Counted from the stretch's first letter, positions 18,242 through 28,026 are shown. The stretch: 64,000 nt of DNA from an uncultured Muribaculaceae bacterium (GCA_910586565.1 CAJUIT010000007.1:72047-136046); one strand, 5' to 3'. A program made the numbers and translations. The notes: generated by a model from the sequence alone, not told the origin.

Positions 18242-18757
18242 ATGAAAGTCAGTGAGCGTTTTATCAAGCCCCTGTCGGCAGCGGCGCTTTGCCTCGTTGC
18301 TTCGCTCGCGGGCTGCAAACATGTCGACGACGACCGCACACCCCCATCGGGAGTGTGGATTGTGTTCTCCACGCAGGCAATGTGGACCGAATATGGTGTG
18401 CCCGGCGCGCTCGACCACCGCGAGTTCATCATGTCGGAAGGGAAGCCGCAGAACTTCCCCTACACCGCCATGATGCAGACCGGTTACGGCGGGGTGCTCC
18501 TTGTGGGGGACATCAACGGCAGCCCGGCCGCCTACGACCTCTCCTGCCCCGTTGAGAACAAGCCCGACGTGCGCATCAAGGTGGATGAGGAGGAGAACGA
18601 TGCCTATTGCCCCAAATGCGGCAGCCGCTATTCAATCTACTCCAACTACGGGATGCCCCTTTCGGGTCCTGCAGCCGACCCCGACCATCCCTACGCATTG
18701 AAAAAATATAACATAGCCGGAGGCCCCAACGGTGAATACCGTGTGGTGCGTCCCTGA
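18242..18757 (+). CDS. Rieske-like lipoprotein with altered cluster ligands
   Basis: A 171-residue lipoprotein (signal ending LAGC, Cys25). Its C-terminal half resembles a Rieske iron-sulfur fold: YDLSCPVE at the first box and YCPKCGSRYSIYSNYGMPLSGPA at the second, where true Rieske proteins have C-x-H and C-x-x-H-G-S with the downstream LSGPA. Here the first His is Val/Glu and the second is Cys126, leaving C102, C123 and C126. So a normal [2Fe-2S] Rieske centre is unlikely; a zinc or modified cluster, or none, is possible. Function unknown. Confidence 0.72.
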   Translation: MKVSERFIKPLSAAALCLVASLAGCKHVDDDRTPPSGVWIVFSTQAMWTEYGVPGALDHREFIMSEGKPQNFPYTAMMQTGYGGVLLVGDINGSPAAYDLSCPVENKPDVRIKVDEEENDAYCPKCGSRYSIYSNYGMPLSGPAADPDHPYALKKYNIAGGPNGEYRVVRP

Positions 18758-18807
18758 GAGAAACTGTTTAACTTTAAACTCTTTCTCAGCAATTTAAACA
18801 GATACTT

Positions 18808-20118
18808 ATGGAAACCAAAATAATTCTCGAACGATTGCGTGAACGCCACGGCATCAGCGAGCTCAATGAAATGCAGCAGCTTATGGCCGGCACCGACGCC
18901 CGCAAACTCATTCTGCTCTCGCCCACAGGTTCGGGCAAAACGGCGGCATTCATCATCCGCCTGCTGCGCGCACTTAAAAATGCCGACGGAACGCTTCAGG
19001 CCGTTATCATGGCACCGTCGCGTGAGCTCGTGCTTCAGATTGCCGATGTGGTGCGCCCGGTGGCAGCCGGCTTGAAAACGGTGGCATTCTATGGCGGACA
19101 TGCCATGACCGAGGAGGTGAACTCTCTGAAAGTCACCCCCGACATCATAGTGTCGACCCCCGGCCGTCTGCTCGACCATATCACCCGTGGAACCCTCGAC
19201 GTGACCGGCGTGGGTGCGCTTGTGCTTGATGAGTACGACAAATCGCTCGAACTCGGTTTTCATGATGAGATGAAACGCATTGCCCGGCGCATGAAGCACC
19301 TCAATCTGGTGATGCTCACATCGGCCACGCGCCTTGATGAACTTCCCGAATTTCTCCCGATGAAGGGGGCCGAGGTGGTGGATTTCACAGCCTCGGGGCA
19401 GCGCAGCCGCCTGCAGATTGTGAGAGTCGATTCGCCCGAGCGCGACAAACTCGCAACGCTCGGCGACCTTCTCCACTCGCTCCCCAACGGGCGTGCCATC
19501 GTGTTTGTCAACCACCGCGAGAGTGCCGAGCGTGTCTACAACTATCTGCGCAAGGAGCGTTTTCCGGTAGGACTGTATCACGGCGGGTTGGAACAGCGCG
19601 AGCGTCAGCTTGCCGTCGACCTGTTCAATAACGGCACCACCCCCGTGCTTGTGTCGACCGACCTCGGTTCGCGCGGCCTCGACATCGACGATGTGAACTA
19701 TGTGATTCACTATCATCTGCCCCTGTCGCCCGAAAGCTGGACCCACCGCAACGGACGCACAGCCCGCATGGGAGCCTCCGGAACAGCCTACACAATCATT
19801 GCCGAGGAGGAAAACATCCCCGAATGCGTGAGCTGGGACCGCACGTTCGTTCCCAAGGGGGAGGCCACTGAGGGGATTCGCAGCGATGTTGCCACAATCT
19901 ATTTCAATGCCGGGAAGAAGGAGAAAATCTCGCGCGGTGACATTGCCGGCTATCTCATTCAGAAAGGTGGCCTCACCAAAGATGAGGTTGGCAAAATCGT
20001 TGTTGGCGACCATAGCGCCATTGCGGCAGTGCCCCGTGCTAAAATAGGAAAGGTTATTGAAGCGGTTGCACCTCATAAGCTTAAAAATGTGCGCGTGAAA
20101 GTTTCGGCGCTCAAATAA
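18808..20118 (+). CDS. DEAD-box RNA helicase with DbpA-like C-terminus
   Basis: A 436-residue helicase. Motifs in order: Q-motif (LNEMQ), SPTGSGKT (I), PSRELVLQ (Ia), TPGRLLDH (Ib), DEYD instead of DEAD (II), SAT (III), STDLGSRGLDI (V) and HRNGRTAR (VI). The last 65 residues (from EKISRGDIAGYLIQKGGL) resemble the RNA-binding domain of DbpA, which targets 23S rRNA during ribosome assembly. No signal peptide. A long open frame on the opposite strand across this gene is a shadow. Confidence 0.9.
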   Translation: METKIILERLRERHGISELNEMQQLMAGTDARKLILLSPTGSGKTAAFIIRLLRALKNADGTLQAVIMAPSRELVLQIADVVRPVAAGLKTVAFYGGHAMTEEVNSLKVTPDIIVSTPGRLLDHITRGTLDVTGVGALVLDEYDKSLELGFHDEMKRIARRMKHLNLVMLTSATRLDELPEFLPMKGAEVVDFTASGQRSRLQIVRVDSPERDKLATLGDLLHSLPNGRAIVFVNHRESAERVYNYLRKERFPVGLYHGGLEQRERQLAVDLFNNGTTPVLVSTDLGSRGLDIDDVNYVIHYHLPLSPESWTHRNGRTARMGASGTAYTIIAEEENIPECVSWDRTFVPKGEATEGIRSDVATIYFNAGKKEKISRGDIAGYLIQKGGLTKDEVGKIVVGDHSAIAAVPRAKIGKVIEAVAPHKLKNVRVKVSALK

Positions 20119-20154
20119 TGTCAAAATGTCTGCGTAACGCAATATTTTACGGGC

Positions 20155-20217
20155 AAAATGTGTGTTGATTTGGTTAATTTTGGTAATTTTGCCATAATTA
20201 CAATCAACACACATTTT
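20155..20217 (+). promoter_or_regulatory. promoter flanked by 16-base inverted repeat
   Basis: AAAATGTGTGTTGATT (20155-20170) and its exact complement AATCAACACACATTTT (20202-20217) flank two -7-like boxes (TAATTTTG at 20175-20182 and 20184-20191). The right arm ends two bases before the ATG. It could be an operator or a hairpin spanning the start of the leader. Confidence 0.65.
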
Positions 20218-20219
20218 TT

Positions 20220-23200
20220 ATGAAAAAGATTCACTGTTCTTTTGCTCTGGTTGCCGCTTTGGCTGCATGCACTCAAGGTGCGTCGGCTCAGTCGGTTGCG
20301 CTGTCGCAAAATTTCGAGGGTTCGGTTTTTCCCCCTGCGGGATGGCTTGCGCTCGATAACGACGGCGACGGACGCACGTGGGTGGCATGTTCGTCGGGCG
20401 ATGTAACCCAGATTGCCGGCAGCAGTCAGCTCGCCGTGTCGTTTGCACGAAATCCTAAAAACTACAACGAAGTTTATCCCGATCAGGATAACTGGCTTAT
20501 CACTCCTGCCATTGAGGTGAGCAACAACGCCTATGTGCTCGACTTCAAATATGCCGCGCAGGATTTGGATAAGACCGAGCGCCTGGAGGTGCTTGTGTCG
20601 GAGGGTGGAACCGCGCCCGACGATTTCACAAGCTTCTATGTCGACAGCTATGTTGACAACGGATATGAGGATGATATCGTAACGCAGAGTTTCTCGCGCG
20701 CACTTACAGATTATGCCGGGAAAACAATCCGCATCGCATTCCGTCATCAGGCATCGGGCTCCTACGGCCTGAGTGTCGACAATATCTATGTGTATAATCA
20801 GGCCGGTCCGCTGAAACCTACAGGTTTCACTGTCAAGGGGGACGCATCGGGTGCGCTGAAAGCCACCTTGTCGTGGACCAACCCTTCCAAGACAGCCAAC
20901 GGCGCAGCGCTCACCGACCTCGGCATCGTTGTTTATCGCGACGGAGTTGAGCTCACCGAGCTTACATCGGGAATGACTCCCGGCGCCGCCGCGGCATGGA
21001 CTGATGAGAACGGTCTGGCAGGAACGCATACCTATTCAATCGCCGCCCGCACAAGCGAGGGCACCGGTGAAGCGCTTGCCGCCAAGAGCGTCTATCTCGG
21101 TGAGGATTATCCCGCCGCTGTAAAGGACCTCGTGGCTATGGCAACCGACGGCACTGTGGTGCTCACATGGATAGCTCCCACCGCCGGGGCCAACAAAGGG
21201 CAGATTAATCTCGACAATATCACCTACACCGTGCGCCGCGCGGTTGATGGTGTGGTATCGACAGTTGCAACCGGCGTGAAGGAAACCACCTGGACCGACA
21301 CCGAGGCACCTGCCGGAAAGGTGTGTGTCTACACAGTGTGCGCTGTCAACGGTGGAGGCGAATCGCCCGTTGAGGATTCCACCGCCGCAGTTGTGTTTGG
21401 CGATGATGTGGCCGACCTCGCATGCTTCCAGACAGCCGAACGCAACAACGCTCTCACCCGTCTGCCGATTGAAATCAACAGCAAATACTCCGTGTCGCAG
21501 TCGATTTACTTCCCCTCCGACCTCAGCTTTGTAACCGGCGACATCCGTCAGCTTGTCTACAAAGTGTTCCGCGGCACCGATTCGTCGAGCGAGATTCCCG
21601 TGCGCATCTACATGCACGAGACCACCGAGAACGCATTCACCTCTTCGTGGCTCGACACCAAGGATGCCAAGCTCGTCTTAGACGGCACCTTCACATTCTC
21701 ACAGGGTGTGCGCGATGTGGTATTCGACCTCGCAACTCCGTTTGAATATAAGGGTGGCAACCTTGTGGTGACCTTTGTCAAGGCTGATAACCCGATGGGT
21801 TCCTACTCCGACCGTTTCTATTCGGCATCGACCGGGGTTGCCAACCGAAGCTACACTTGCTCGGTCTACAGTGAGGTTGACATAAACAACCTCCCCGCGT
21901 CGAACTATCCCACCATCACCGACCAGATGCCCTCAACCCGCTTTGTGGTGACACCCAAGGGTATCGGCGCGCTTTCGGGCACTGTGACCAACGGTTCGAC
22001 CGGTGCGGCAGTTGCAGGAGCAACCGTCACTGCCGTCGGCAATGATGCCGTGAGTGCCGTTACCGATGAAAACGGCCTCTATTCATTCCGCTATTTCCCC
22101 GTTTCCATCCAACAACTCAAAGTCACCGCAACCGGTTATGAGGATTGCCTCACCGATGTGACTGTGACCGACGGAGCCGCTGTTGTGAAAGATGTGGCGC
22201 TTGTTCAGCAGGCTTATCACACCCTCACCGGCAAAATCGTGTGCGGCGACACCGGACTGGCTGCTGCCGGCGCACGTGTAATCCTGTCGGGCTATGCCGA
22301 CGGCGTTGCCGAAGCCGATGATAAGGGTGTGTTCACTCTCGCCGAGGTTTATTCGGGGCGCGACTACACTCTCACAGTTGAATATCCGCTCTATGATGCC
22401 TGCCCCGTTGAGGTAAACAACGAGGGCACTTCGGTTGTGACTCTCTCCGACCTCACCCTCACCCGCAGCCTCATCGCCCCCTTCGGTGTTGAAGCTGCCG
22501 TTGGCGAAGGTGCAGCCTCTGTTGAAATCAGCTGGCCCGACCCCCTGAGCCGCGATGTTGAGGCAGGTTGGAAATCGGTTAACGATGTCACAACCCAATA
22601 CAGCACAAGCGGTGACTACTCCTCAACCAACTATAATGTGGCTCACCTGTTCACAGCCGATGATATTGCCGCGCAGAAACTCGCAGGCACATCGGTGAAG
22701 GCTGTCAAGGTTTATCTGGAAGCAGACAAGGGTGAGTTTGCCGTTCGTGTGTGGCGCGACGAAGCTGCCGGCCGCGTTGTTGTTGCCGAGCAGAAGGTGC
22801 CCGCCGAACTGGTTTCAGCAGCCGGCGGCTGGGTAACCGTTGAGTTCGATGAACCTGCCGAAATCAAGGCCGGCAGCGGCTATCTGTTTGGCGTGAATTG
22901 CAAGAATGCGTCGAGCTATCCCGTGGGAACAGCTCCGTCGGCATCCTACAAGCGCAACTACAACAACCTCAAATGGGCCGAGAATCCCAACGAGTATTGC
23001 TACGACGGTTACAGCGCATGGTGTATTATTGCCGAATGTGCTGTTCCAGGCACCGATTTCGCTATCGTGGAGAATGATGATGTTCCCGCAGCGGCATATA
23101 ATGTTTACCGCCGCGGTGCGGCCGATGGCGTGTGGAACAAGATAACTCCGTCGCCCGTTGACGAGTTCAGCTTCTCCGACAATGCCTGGGGTAATCTCGT

Positions 23201-24566
23201 TTCCGATGTCTACACCTACGCTGTTACGGCTGTCTATGCCAACGGCGAGTCAATCAAGGCTCTGGCCGAACCCATCTCGCGCAGCAACGACCTCGATGCC
23301 GGTGTCACCGCATTCGTGTCGCCCGTCAAGTCGGTTGACGTTCAGAATTCGGTGAATGTCACCGTAACCGTGACAAACTTCGGTGAGAAGCCTGTGGCCG
23401 ATATTCCCGTCACTCTCAGTGTGGATGGTGTGGAAACCGCTACTGCAACCGTTGCCGGTCCTCTCGCCAAAGGTGAGTCGGCCAACATCGACCTCGGCAA
23501 TCTTGATATTGAGAAAGATGTTTATGCCTTCACTGCCGAAACTAAACTCGACGGCGATATGGTGGCGGCAAACAACGCTCTCACTTTCACCCTCCCCAAC
23601 CTCGACAATGTTGAACTGCTCGGCTACCGCTGGGATGCCTACGGCTACGCAGGCATCATGAAGGTGCAGACCAATGTGCCCGAAGCTGCCGACTATATGC
23701 TTGAGCTCACCCCCAACGACGCGCTTGTGATTGCCGCCGAACGTGTGAACGGTAAGCTCCACGCCTACACTGCCACATGGTATGGCGCATCGTGTGAGTT
23801 CGTAACCATCGACCCCGTGACATGGACGGTTGAAAAGGCTGTTGAGAACACCGACGATTATATCCTCGACCTCACCTACGACCATGTGAACGGTCAGATG
23901 TACGGGCTCCGCCCCGACGGTTACGATGTGCATCTCGCCACTGTTGACCTCGCCACCGGCGTGGCAACATCGGTGGGTAACCTCGGCACCACTATCCGCA
24001 CTCTCGCCTGCGATCTCAAAGGAAAGCTCTATGGCATTTCTTCGGACGGCGACCTCTACACAATCAATCCCGCAACTGCCGAAATCACCCTTGTTGGTGC
24101 AACCGGCGTGGGTAAAGCCTCCTATCTGCAATCTATGGGCTTCGACCACAAATCGGGCCGTCTGTTCTGGGCTCATACTGCCGAACACGTTAACGGCGAC
24201 CTCTATGAGGTTAACCCGGCTACCGGTGCGGCCACACGCCTTGGCGGTGTGCTCAAGGACGGCAACGACCAGTCGGAAATCGTGGGTCTGCATTCGGCCT
24301 ACGACCCCGATATGTCGGGTGTTACAGCCACCGCAACCGACGGTGCAGCCGTGTTTACCGTGGGTGCCGACGGTCGTGGCAACCTGATTGTAAACTCGGC
24401 TGAAGGTGCCGTGCTCACTCTGTTCAACGCCGCGGGCATGCAGGTTGGCCGGCTGACTGCTGCCGCCGGTAATGTCACCGTTCCGATGAATGTTGTGCCC
24501 GGTGTTTATCTTGTAAGCGCCGTTTCAGCCGGCGAATCGCTGTCGCTGAAGGTGTCGGTCAAGTAA
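20220..24566 (+). CDS. large secreted surface protein with carboxypeptidase-like repeats
   Basis: A 1448-residue exported protein. The signal segment contains a possible lipobox (LAAC, Cys17) and also a type I site (ASA-Q). Residues about 25-200 are a choice-of-anchor J/cleaved-adhesin-type jelly roll (LSQNFEGSVFPPAGW..DNWLITPAIEV). Fibronectin-III-like modules follow, then two carboxypeptidase-regulatory-like domains (GTVTNGSTGAAVAGATVTAV; GKIVCGDTGLAAAGARVILS), and a region with WD/YVTN-like repeats near 1180-1360. The end (LFNAAGMQVGRL..PGVYLVSA) is a type-9-like sorting domain. It is a likely adhesin or glycan-active surface protein. A strong terminator follows. Confidence 0.85.
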   Translation: MKKIHCSFALVAALAACTQGASAQSVALSQNFEGSVFPPAGWLALDNDGDGRTWVACSSGDVTQIAGSSQLAVSFARNPKNYNEVYPDQDNWLITPAIEVSNNAYVLDFKYAAQDLDKTERLEVLVSEGGTAPDDFTSFYVDSYVDNGYEDDIVTQSFSRALTDYAGKTIRIAFRHQASGSYGLSVDNIYVYNQAGPLKPTGFTVKGDASGALKATLSWTNPSKTANGAALTDLGIVVYRDGVELTELTSGMTPGAAAAWTDENGLAGTHTYSIAARTSEGTGEALAAKSVYLGEDYPAAVKDLVAMATDGTVVLTWIAPTAGANKGQINLDNITYTVRRAVDGVVSTVATGVKETTWTDTEAPAGKVCVYTVCAVNGGGESPVEDSTAAVVFGDDVADLACFQTAERNNALTRLPIEINSKYSVSQSIYFPSDLSFVTGDIRQLVYKVFRGTDSSSEIPVRIYMHETTENAFTSSWLDTKDAKLVLDGTFTFSQGVRDVVFDLATPFEYKGGNLVVTFVKADNPMGSYSDRFYSASTGVANRSYTCSVYSEVDINNLPASNYPTITDQMPSTRFVVTPKGIGALSGTVTNGSTGAAVAGATVTAVGNDAVSAVTDENGLYSFRYFPVSIQQLKVTATGYEDCLTDVTVTDGAAVVKDVALVQQAYHTLTGKIVCGDTGLAAAGARVILSGYADGVAEADDKGVFTLAEVYSGRDYTLTVEYPLYDACPVEVNNEGTSVVTLSDLTLTRSLIAPFGVEAAVGEGAASVEISWPDPLSRDVEAGWKSVNDVTTQYSTSGDYSSTNYNVAHLFTADDIAAQKLAGTSVKAVKVYLEADKGEFAVRVWRDEAAGRVVVAEQKVPAELVSAAGGWVTVEFDEPAEIKAGSGYLFGVNCKNASSYPVGTAPSASYKRNYNNLKWAENPNEYCYDGYSAWCIIAECAVPGTDFAIVENDDVPAAAYNVYRRGAADGVWNKITPSPVDEFSFSDNAWGNLVSDVYTYAVTAVYANGESIKALAEPISRSNDLDAGVTAFVSPVKSVDVQNSVNVTVTVTNFGEKPVADIPVTLSVDGVETATATVAGPLAKGESANIDLGNLDIEKDVYAFTAETKLDGDMVAANNALTFTLPNLDNVELLGYRWDAYGYAGIMKVQTNVPEAADYMLELTPNDALVIAAERVNGKLHAYTATWYGASCEFVTIDPVTWTVEKAVENTDDYILDLTYDHVNGQMYGLRPDGYDVHLATVDLATGVATSVGNLGTTIRTLACDLKGKLYGISSDGDLYTINPATAEITLVGATGVGKASYLQSMGFDHKSGRLFWAHTAEHVNGDLYEVNPATGAATRLGGVLKDGNDQSEIVGLHSAYDPDMSGVTATATDGAAVFTVGADGRGNLIVNSAEGAVLTLFNAAGMQVGRLTAAAGNVTVPMNVVPGVYLVSAVSAGESLSLKVSVK

Positions 24567-24614
24567 GCTACCCCACAATACTCTCTCCCTCCCGATATCC
24601 CCTCGAAACATCTG

Positions 24615-24655
24615 CGGAGGCCGCCTAATATTATTAGGCGGCCTCCGTGTTTTTT
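24615..24655 (+). terminator. rho-independent terminator
   Basis: A near-perfect stem CGGAGGCCGCCTAATA paired with its complement, followed by TGTTTTTTG, 50 bases past the stop codon of the surface-protein gene. Confidence 0.9.
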
Positions 24656-24847
24656 GAGGATGCCGGATGACCGAGGCGTCGCACCTCTCCAAGGTTGCGA
24701 CTGCGTGGCAGGACGATATTCCCCACCAAACGCCGCCTATGGGCGGCTTTATGGTGGGGTTACTGACTACCCCGTGGTCTCCGACCACTTGTTGGTGGTG
24801 TAGCTTGGTGGCAACGTGGTGTTTTAGGGGGGAGGGATGAGGTTACA

Positions 24848-25074
24848 AGCCGCCATGTATGGCGGCTCTACGTGGGGACGGAACCGCACAATCGAGCCGA
24901 GGGGGTGACATTCGGCGCAGCCGCGCGTAGAGCCGCCATACATGGCGGCTTGGGGATGGTTGCTACAATCGGCGGGCTTCGCACGCCTCACTATCCGGGC
25001 GATTGGGTGCCCCCCGACGCCTACGCTCCGCTCCGGCAGCGGGGGTTATGAAAAATCGGCGGGCTTCGCACGCC
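24848..25074. repeat. intergenic repeat cluster (R1 twice, R2 twice)
   Basis: R1 palindromes AGCCGCCATGTATGGCGGCT at 24848-24867 and AGCCGCCATACATGGCGGCT at 24931-24950, and R2 AATCGGCGGGCTTCGCACGCC at 24967-24987 and 25054-25074. The cluster lies in an 830-base gene-free gap between convergent genes, together with the element at 25097-25223. Confidence 0.75.
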
Positions 25075-25096
25075 TGGCTGCGCTCGGGGCTTGGCT

Positions 25097-25223
25097 CACG
25101 GATTCCGCGGATTACACGGATTAGGCCGCTCAGTGGCCGGATGAGGTGGTGGAATCTGTGGAATCTGTGAAATCTGCGAGAGTTTATTTTCTCGCGGATT
25201 CCGCGGATTACACAGATTAGGCC
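25097..25223. repeat. pair of direct repeats with GGATTCCGCGGATTACAC core
   Basis: Two copies of about 30 bases (25097-25128 and 25193-25223) share GGATTCCGCGGATTACAC and GATTAGGCCG. Between them runs GGAATCTGTGGAATCTGTG, a short tandem. No coding potential. Confidence 0.6.
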
Positions 25224-25282
25224 GTTGGAATTGGCGGGGGGTGGGGTGGCGATAGTGGAGATGATAAATAGTGGAGATGATA

Positions 25283-25319
25283 AAAAGAGTGCCTGACCGA
25301 TGGGGGCAGGCACTCTTTT
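25283..25319 (-). terminator. rho-independent terminator
   Basis: A 13-base perfect stem (AAAAGAGTGCCTG with its complement, 11-base loop). The A-run becomes a U-run on the minus strand, so it fits the end of the 846-residue secreted protein gene at 25398. Confidence 0.85.
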
Positions 25320-25397
25320 CAGGTTGGTGTAGTTAAGGGGAGGAGGAGTTCTGGGTTGTGTGGTTGAGGGGAGGAGGAGTTTTTGGGGGAGGGGGGA

Positions 25398-27938
25398 TTA
25401 GCGGATGGCTACTTTTTCCACTTCGGCGCCTTGGCGGCGGATGTAGATGCCGGTGCCGGGGTTGGTGATTTTCACACCGTGGAGGTTGAAGTATTCAACC
25501 GGGGCATCGCTGTTAGTGTTGGAAGTTGTAACATCCTCAACACCGCCGGTGTCGGGAAGTTCTACCATGAAGAGACCCTCGTTTGAGTTTGCCAAGAAAT
25601 TAGCTTCAGGCAGCCCGTACACTAACTTCGCTCCTTCAACGATTATGCGGTTATCGGAGTATTTGGCAAAGTGGTTATCGGTAAGTTGGTCGCCATTCCC
25701 CATAAAGATGTTGTAGTTGGCGAATGTGTTGATGCTAATGTGGCCTTCGGCGGAAAGAACCAGACCGGTGTTAAAACCATATTGGTCGTTGAAGTTGTTG
25801 CGCTCATAGCCGGTCACGAACAGCACGCGCTCGGGGTTGGTGGCGTCGATGTAGAGGGAGCGGTCGCCGGCATAGTTTACATTCCAACTGGAAGCGAGGG
25901 GGAGATAGGGGTTGTCAAGTCGGAAGAGGCCGGGCTGAGTGTTGTTTTCGTAGGCTTCGCAACGGAAGGCGTTGGTGCTTTCCTCGGTGGGAAGTCCGGA
26001 GTAAATGAGCTGAGGAACGTTCTCGGTGATAAGAGCAGAACCGAGATAGTTCCAATTGTCGTCGGGATGGGTGACACTGAAAGAACTGCTGATGATGCCG
26101 CTGTGGGGCTCGCCCGAAGCATCGACAGGCACGATAACGGTGACGAATGTGCCGTAGGTTGTGGGGGTGATATCTTCGGAGGGGATTGACACCTTGCCGT
26201 CAACAACGGGGAAGCTGTGTACATCGAGTGCTGTTGCGCGGGCTGCGGGAGCCTTTGCCCCCTCGGCTACCATTGCGTAGAGGCGCTCGGGGAAGTTGAT
26301 GTTGGCGTTATAGGTTTCAACAGGAATCACTCCGCAGAGCACTGCTGTGACACCGGCGGGAGCGGAGAGTGTGTAGTTGCCGCTTTCGTCGGGGGTGCTT
26401 GTCGCCTCCCAATCGAGTGAGTAGTCGACGTAGCCGGGGAGTAGAAGTTCGAGGTCGAAATCGTGGGTGTAGAGAATGTGGGCGTTGTTCACAAATACGG
26501 AGTGCATTGGGAACACGATGCGGCGGTCGGCGAATTTACCCCATTCACTTCCTGTTTCAGCATCGATTTGGTCGGTTGGCCAGGCTGTTCCATCAGCGTT
26601 TCGGCGGGTATAGTTGGTTGATACGGCCACCGAGGGGTAGAAGTATTCGTAGAAACCGGTGGGGCTATAGGTGATGTTTACACGTGAAGGGTCGGTGGCG
26701 TCGATTGTGAGGTAGAAATCGTCGTCGGAGTCGACGAGAGCCACAAGATGGTCGTAATAGGGATAGCTTTTGCCGAAGGGATTTTTCACGCGGAAAATCG
26801 AGGGATTGTCGGAGCGCACCTCAATTTCCACATCACGTGTCACCGGGGCAGCTTTCAGAACCGGTCCGTTATCGGTTGTTTCATAAAGGAAATCATATTC
26901 GAGACCGATGTGCCCCACAATGTCGGTCATGCTGCCTGTGCCGAGGGGAGTCCATGAGTAGGAGCCTTGGTAGTTGGAGTAGAGGGTGGCAAGTGTGTAG
27001 GTGTCGATGGAATTACCTTCGTCGCCGAACGGAATCACAATAGCGTAGTAACGGCCGGGTTGGTCGAAGTTGACAATGAAATAGTCGGTTTTGAAGTCGG
27101 TGTAGGTTTTGTCGCCGGTGGGTTGTCGAAGCATCAGGTCGGTTGCGGTGCTTACCATCGGAGTTTCCAGCGGGTCGAACACGGCAACACGGTAGAAGCT
27201 CACCTGCTCGGAACGTTCCACCGACACGGATGCCTGGCGTGAGGTTGAAGGTGTGAAAACCGGAGCTGTCACATTAAATTTATATTCGGGAGCATCATTG
27301 AGGGTAAGTGTGGCTGCGCCCATCTCAAGACCCCAACCCGGAGCTATGTTGAGCCACAGGTTGCCGAATACTATTTTTCCTGTTGAGGGATAGTAGTAGC
27401 ATGCACCTGAAATGAAAAGATGGAAGTCTTCCCAAGTTTGACCATAGTCGCCATTGATTTCAATACCTGTTGATGCGTTTGCTTCGTCGCATGTGACGGC
27501 ATTGGTTTCGGTGTCCCAATTGAGCACGATGTTCACGTTGTTGAACACATTGTCGAGGCGCAACTGAGCCACTGAGGAGTCGGTGGTGCTTTTGCGTTGC
27601 ATGAGTGTGAACGAGCCGTCCCAATCGGGCACGGAAGTTGCGTAATAGGAGCACTGATTTTTGATGGCGGTCACCACAGCCTCATTGAATGAGCCGGTGC
27701 CGATTTGTTCCCATGCGGTCCATTGCGTTTCGGCTTCGGCCGCACGTGCCGGCGCTTTGGCTGGCGCTTTCTGCAGTGTTGCGATGCCTGATGACGGTGT
27801 GGCGGCGGGTGTGAGAACCTGAGCAGCAGGTTGCGCCGGAGTGAGCGCGCGCTTCTGTGCCGCGGGGAGGCTGAGGCCGCCGGCAGTCATGGTGACTGCG
27901 GCCATAGCACCCGTGAGCAGTGTGTAGATTTTTCTCAT
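25398..27938 (-). CDS. secreted protein with internal repeats and C-terminal sorting domain
   Basis: An 846-residue exported protein of unknown function. It has a signal peptide (MRKIYTLLTGAMAAVTMTAG..), then an Ala/Pro-rich linker. Three homologous blocks can be seen by shared motifs: W..IGTGSFNEAVV near residue 75, WTPLGTGSMTDIVGHIGLEY..FRVKNPFGKSYPYYDH..LTIDATDPSRVNITY in the middle, and WNYLGSALITENVPQLIY..FRLDNPYLPLASSW..LYIDATNPERVLFV near residue 650. The end (VEYFNLHGVKITNPGTGIYI) is a type-9-like sorting domain. This family is common as multi-copy surface proteins in Muribaculaceae-like genomes. No catalytic motif is seen. Confidence 0.8.
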   Translation of the reverse strand: MRKIYTLLTGAMAAVTMTAGGLSLPAAQKRALTPAQPAAQVLTPAATPSSGIATLQKAPAKAPARAAEAETQWTAWEQIGTGSFNEAVVTAIKNQCSYYATSVPDWDGSFTLMQRKSTTDSSVAQLRLDNVFNNVNIVLNWDTETNAVTCDEANASTGIEINGDYGQTWEDFHLFISGACYYYPSTGKIVFGNLWLNIAPGWGLEMGAATLTLNDAPEYKFNVTAPVFTPSTSRQASVSVERSEQVSFYRVAVFDPLETPMVSTATDLMLRQPTGDKTYTDFKTDYFIVNFDQPGRYYAIVIPFGDEGNSIDTYTLATLYSNYQGSYSWTPLGTGSMTDIVGHIGLEYDFLYETTDNGPVLKAAPVTRDVEIEVRSDNPSIFRVKNPFGKSYPYYDHLVALVDSDDDFYLTIDATDPSRVNITYSPTGFYEYFYPSVAVSTNYTRRNADGTAWPTDQIDAETGSEWGKFADRRIVFPMHSVFVNNAHILYTHDFDLELLLPGYVDYSLDWEATSTPDESGNYTLSAPAGVTAVLCGVIPVETYNANINFPERLYAMVAEGAKAPAARATALDVHSFPVVDGKVSIPSEDITPTTYGTFVTVIVPVDASGEPHSGIISSSFSVTHPDDNWNYLGSALITENVPQLIYSGLPTEESTNAFRCEAYENNTQPGLFRLDNPYLPLASSWNVNYAGDRSLYIDATNPERVLFVTGYERNNFNDQYGFNTGLVLSAEGHISINTFANYNIFMGNGDQLTDNHFAKYSDNRIIVEGAKLVYGLPEANFLANSNEGLFMVELPDTGGVEDVTTSNTNSDAPVEYFNLHGVKITNPGTGIYIRRQGAEVEKVAIR

Positions 27939-28018
27939 GTGTTGATGGTTTATTATAAAAAATGTAGATTTTGTGTGTTGTGTGGTGTGTTGTTGAAGCG
28001 TGTGTGCTTTCTATTTTG

Positions 28019-28026
28019 CAAAGATA
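28019..28026 (-). promoter_or_regulatory. -7 element for secreted-protein gene
   Basis: Minus-strand TATCTTTG (28026-28019) matches the consensus and gives a leader of about 75 bases. Confidence 0.55.

Noticed and set aside
18691..20214. 507-codon open frame on the minus strand
   Set aside because: It lies across the DEAD-box helicase and the start of the next gene, has no known motif, and is a by-product of GC-rich codons.
23250..24293. 347-codon minus-strand frame with many His residues
   Set aside because: It covers the surface-protein gene in the opposite direction; composition is that of a shadow.
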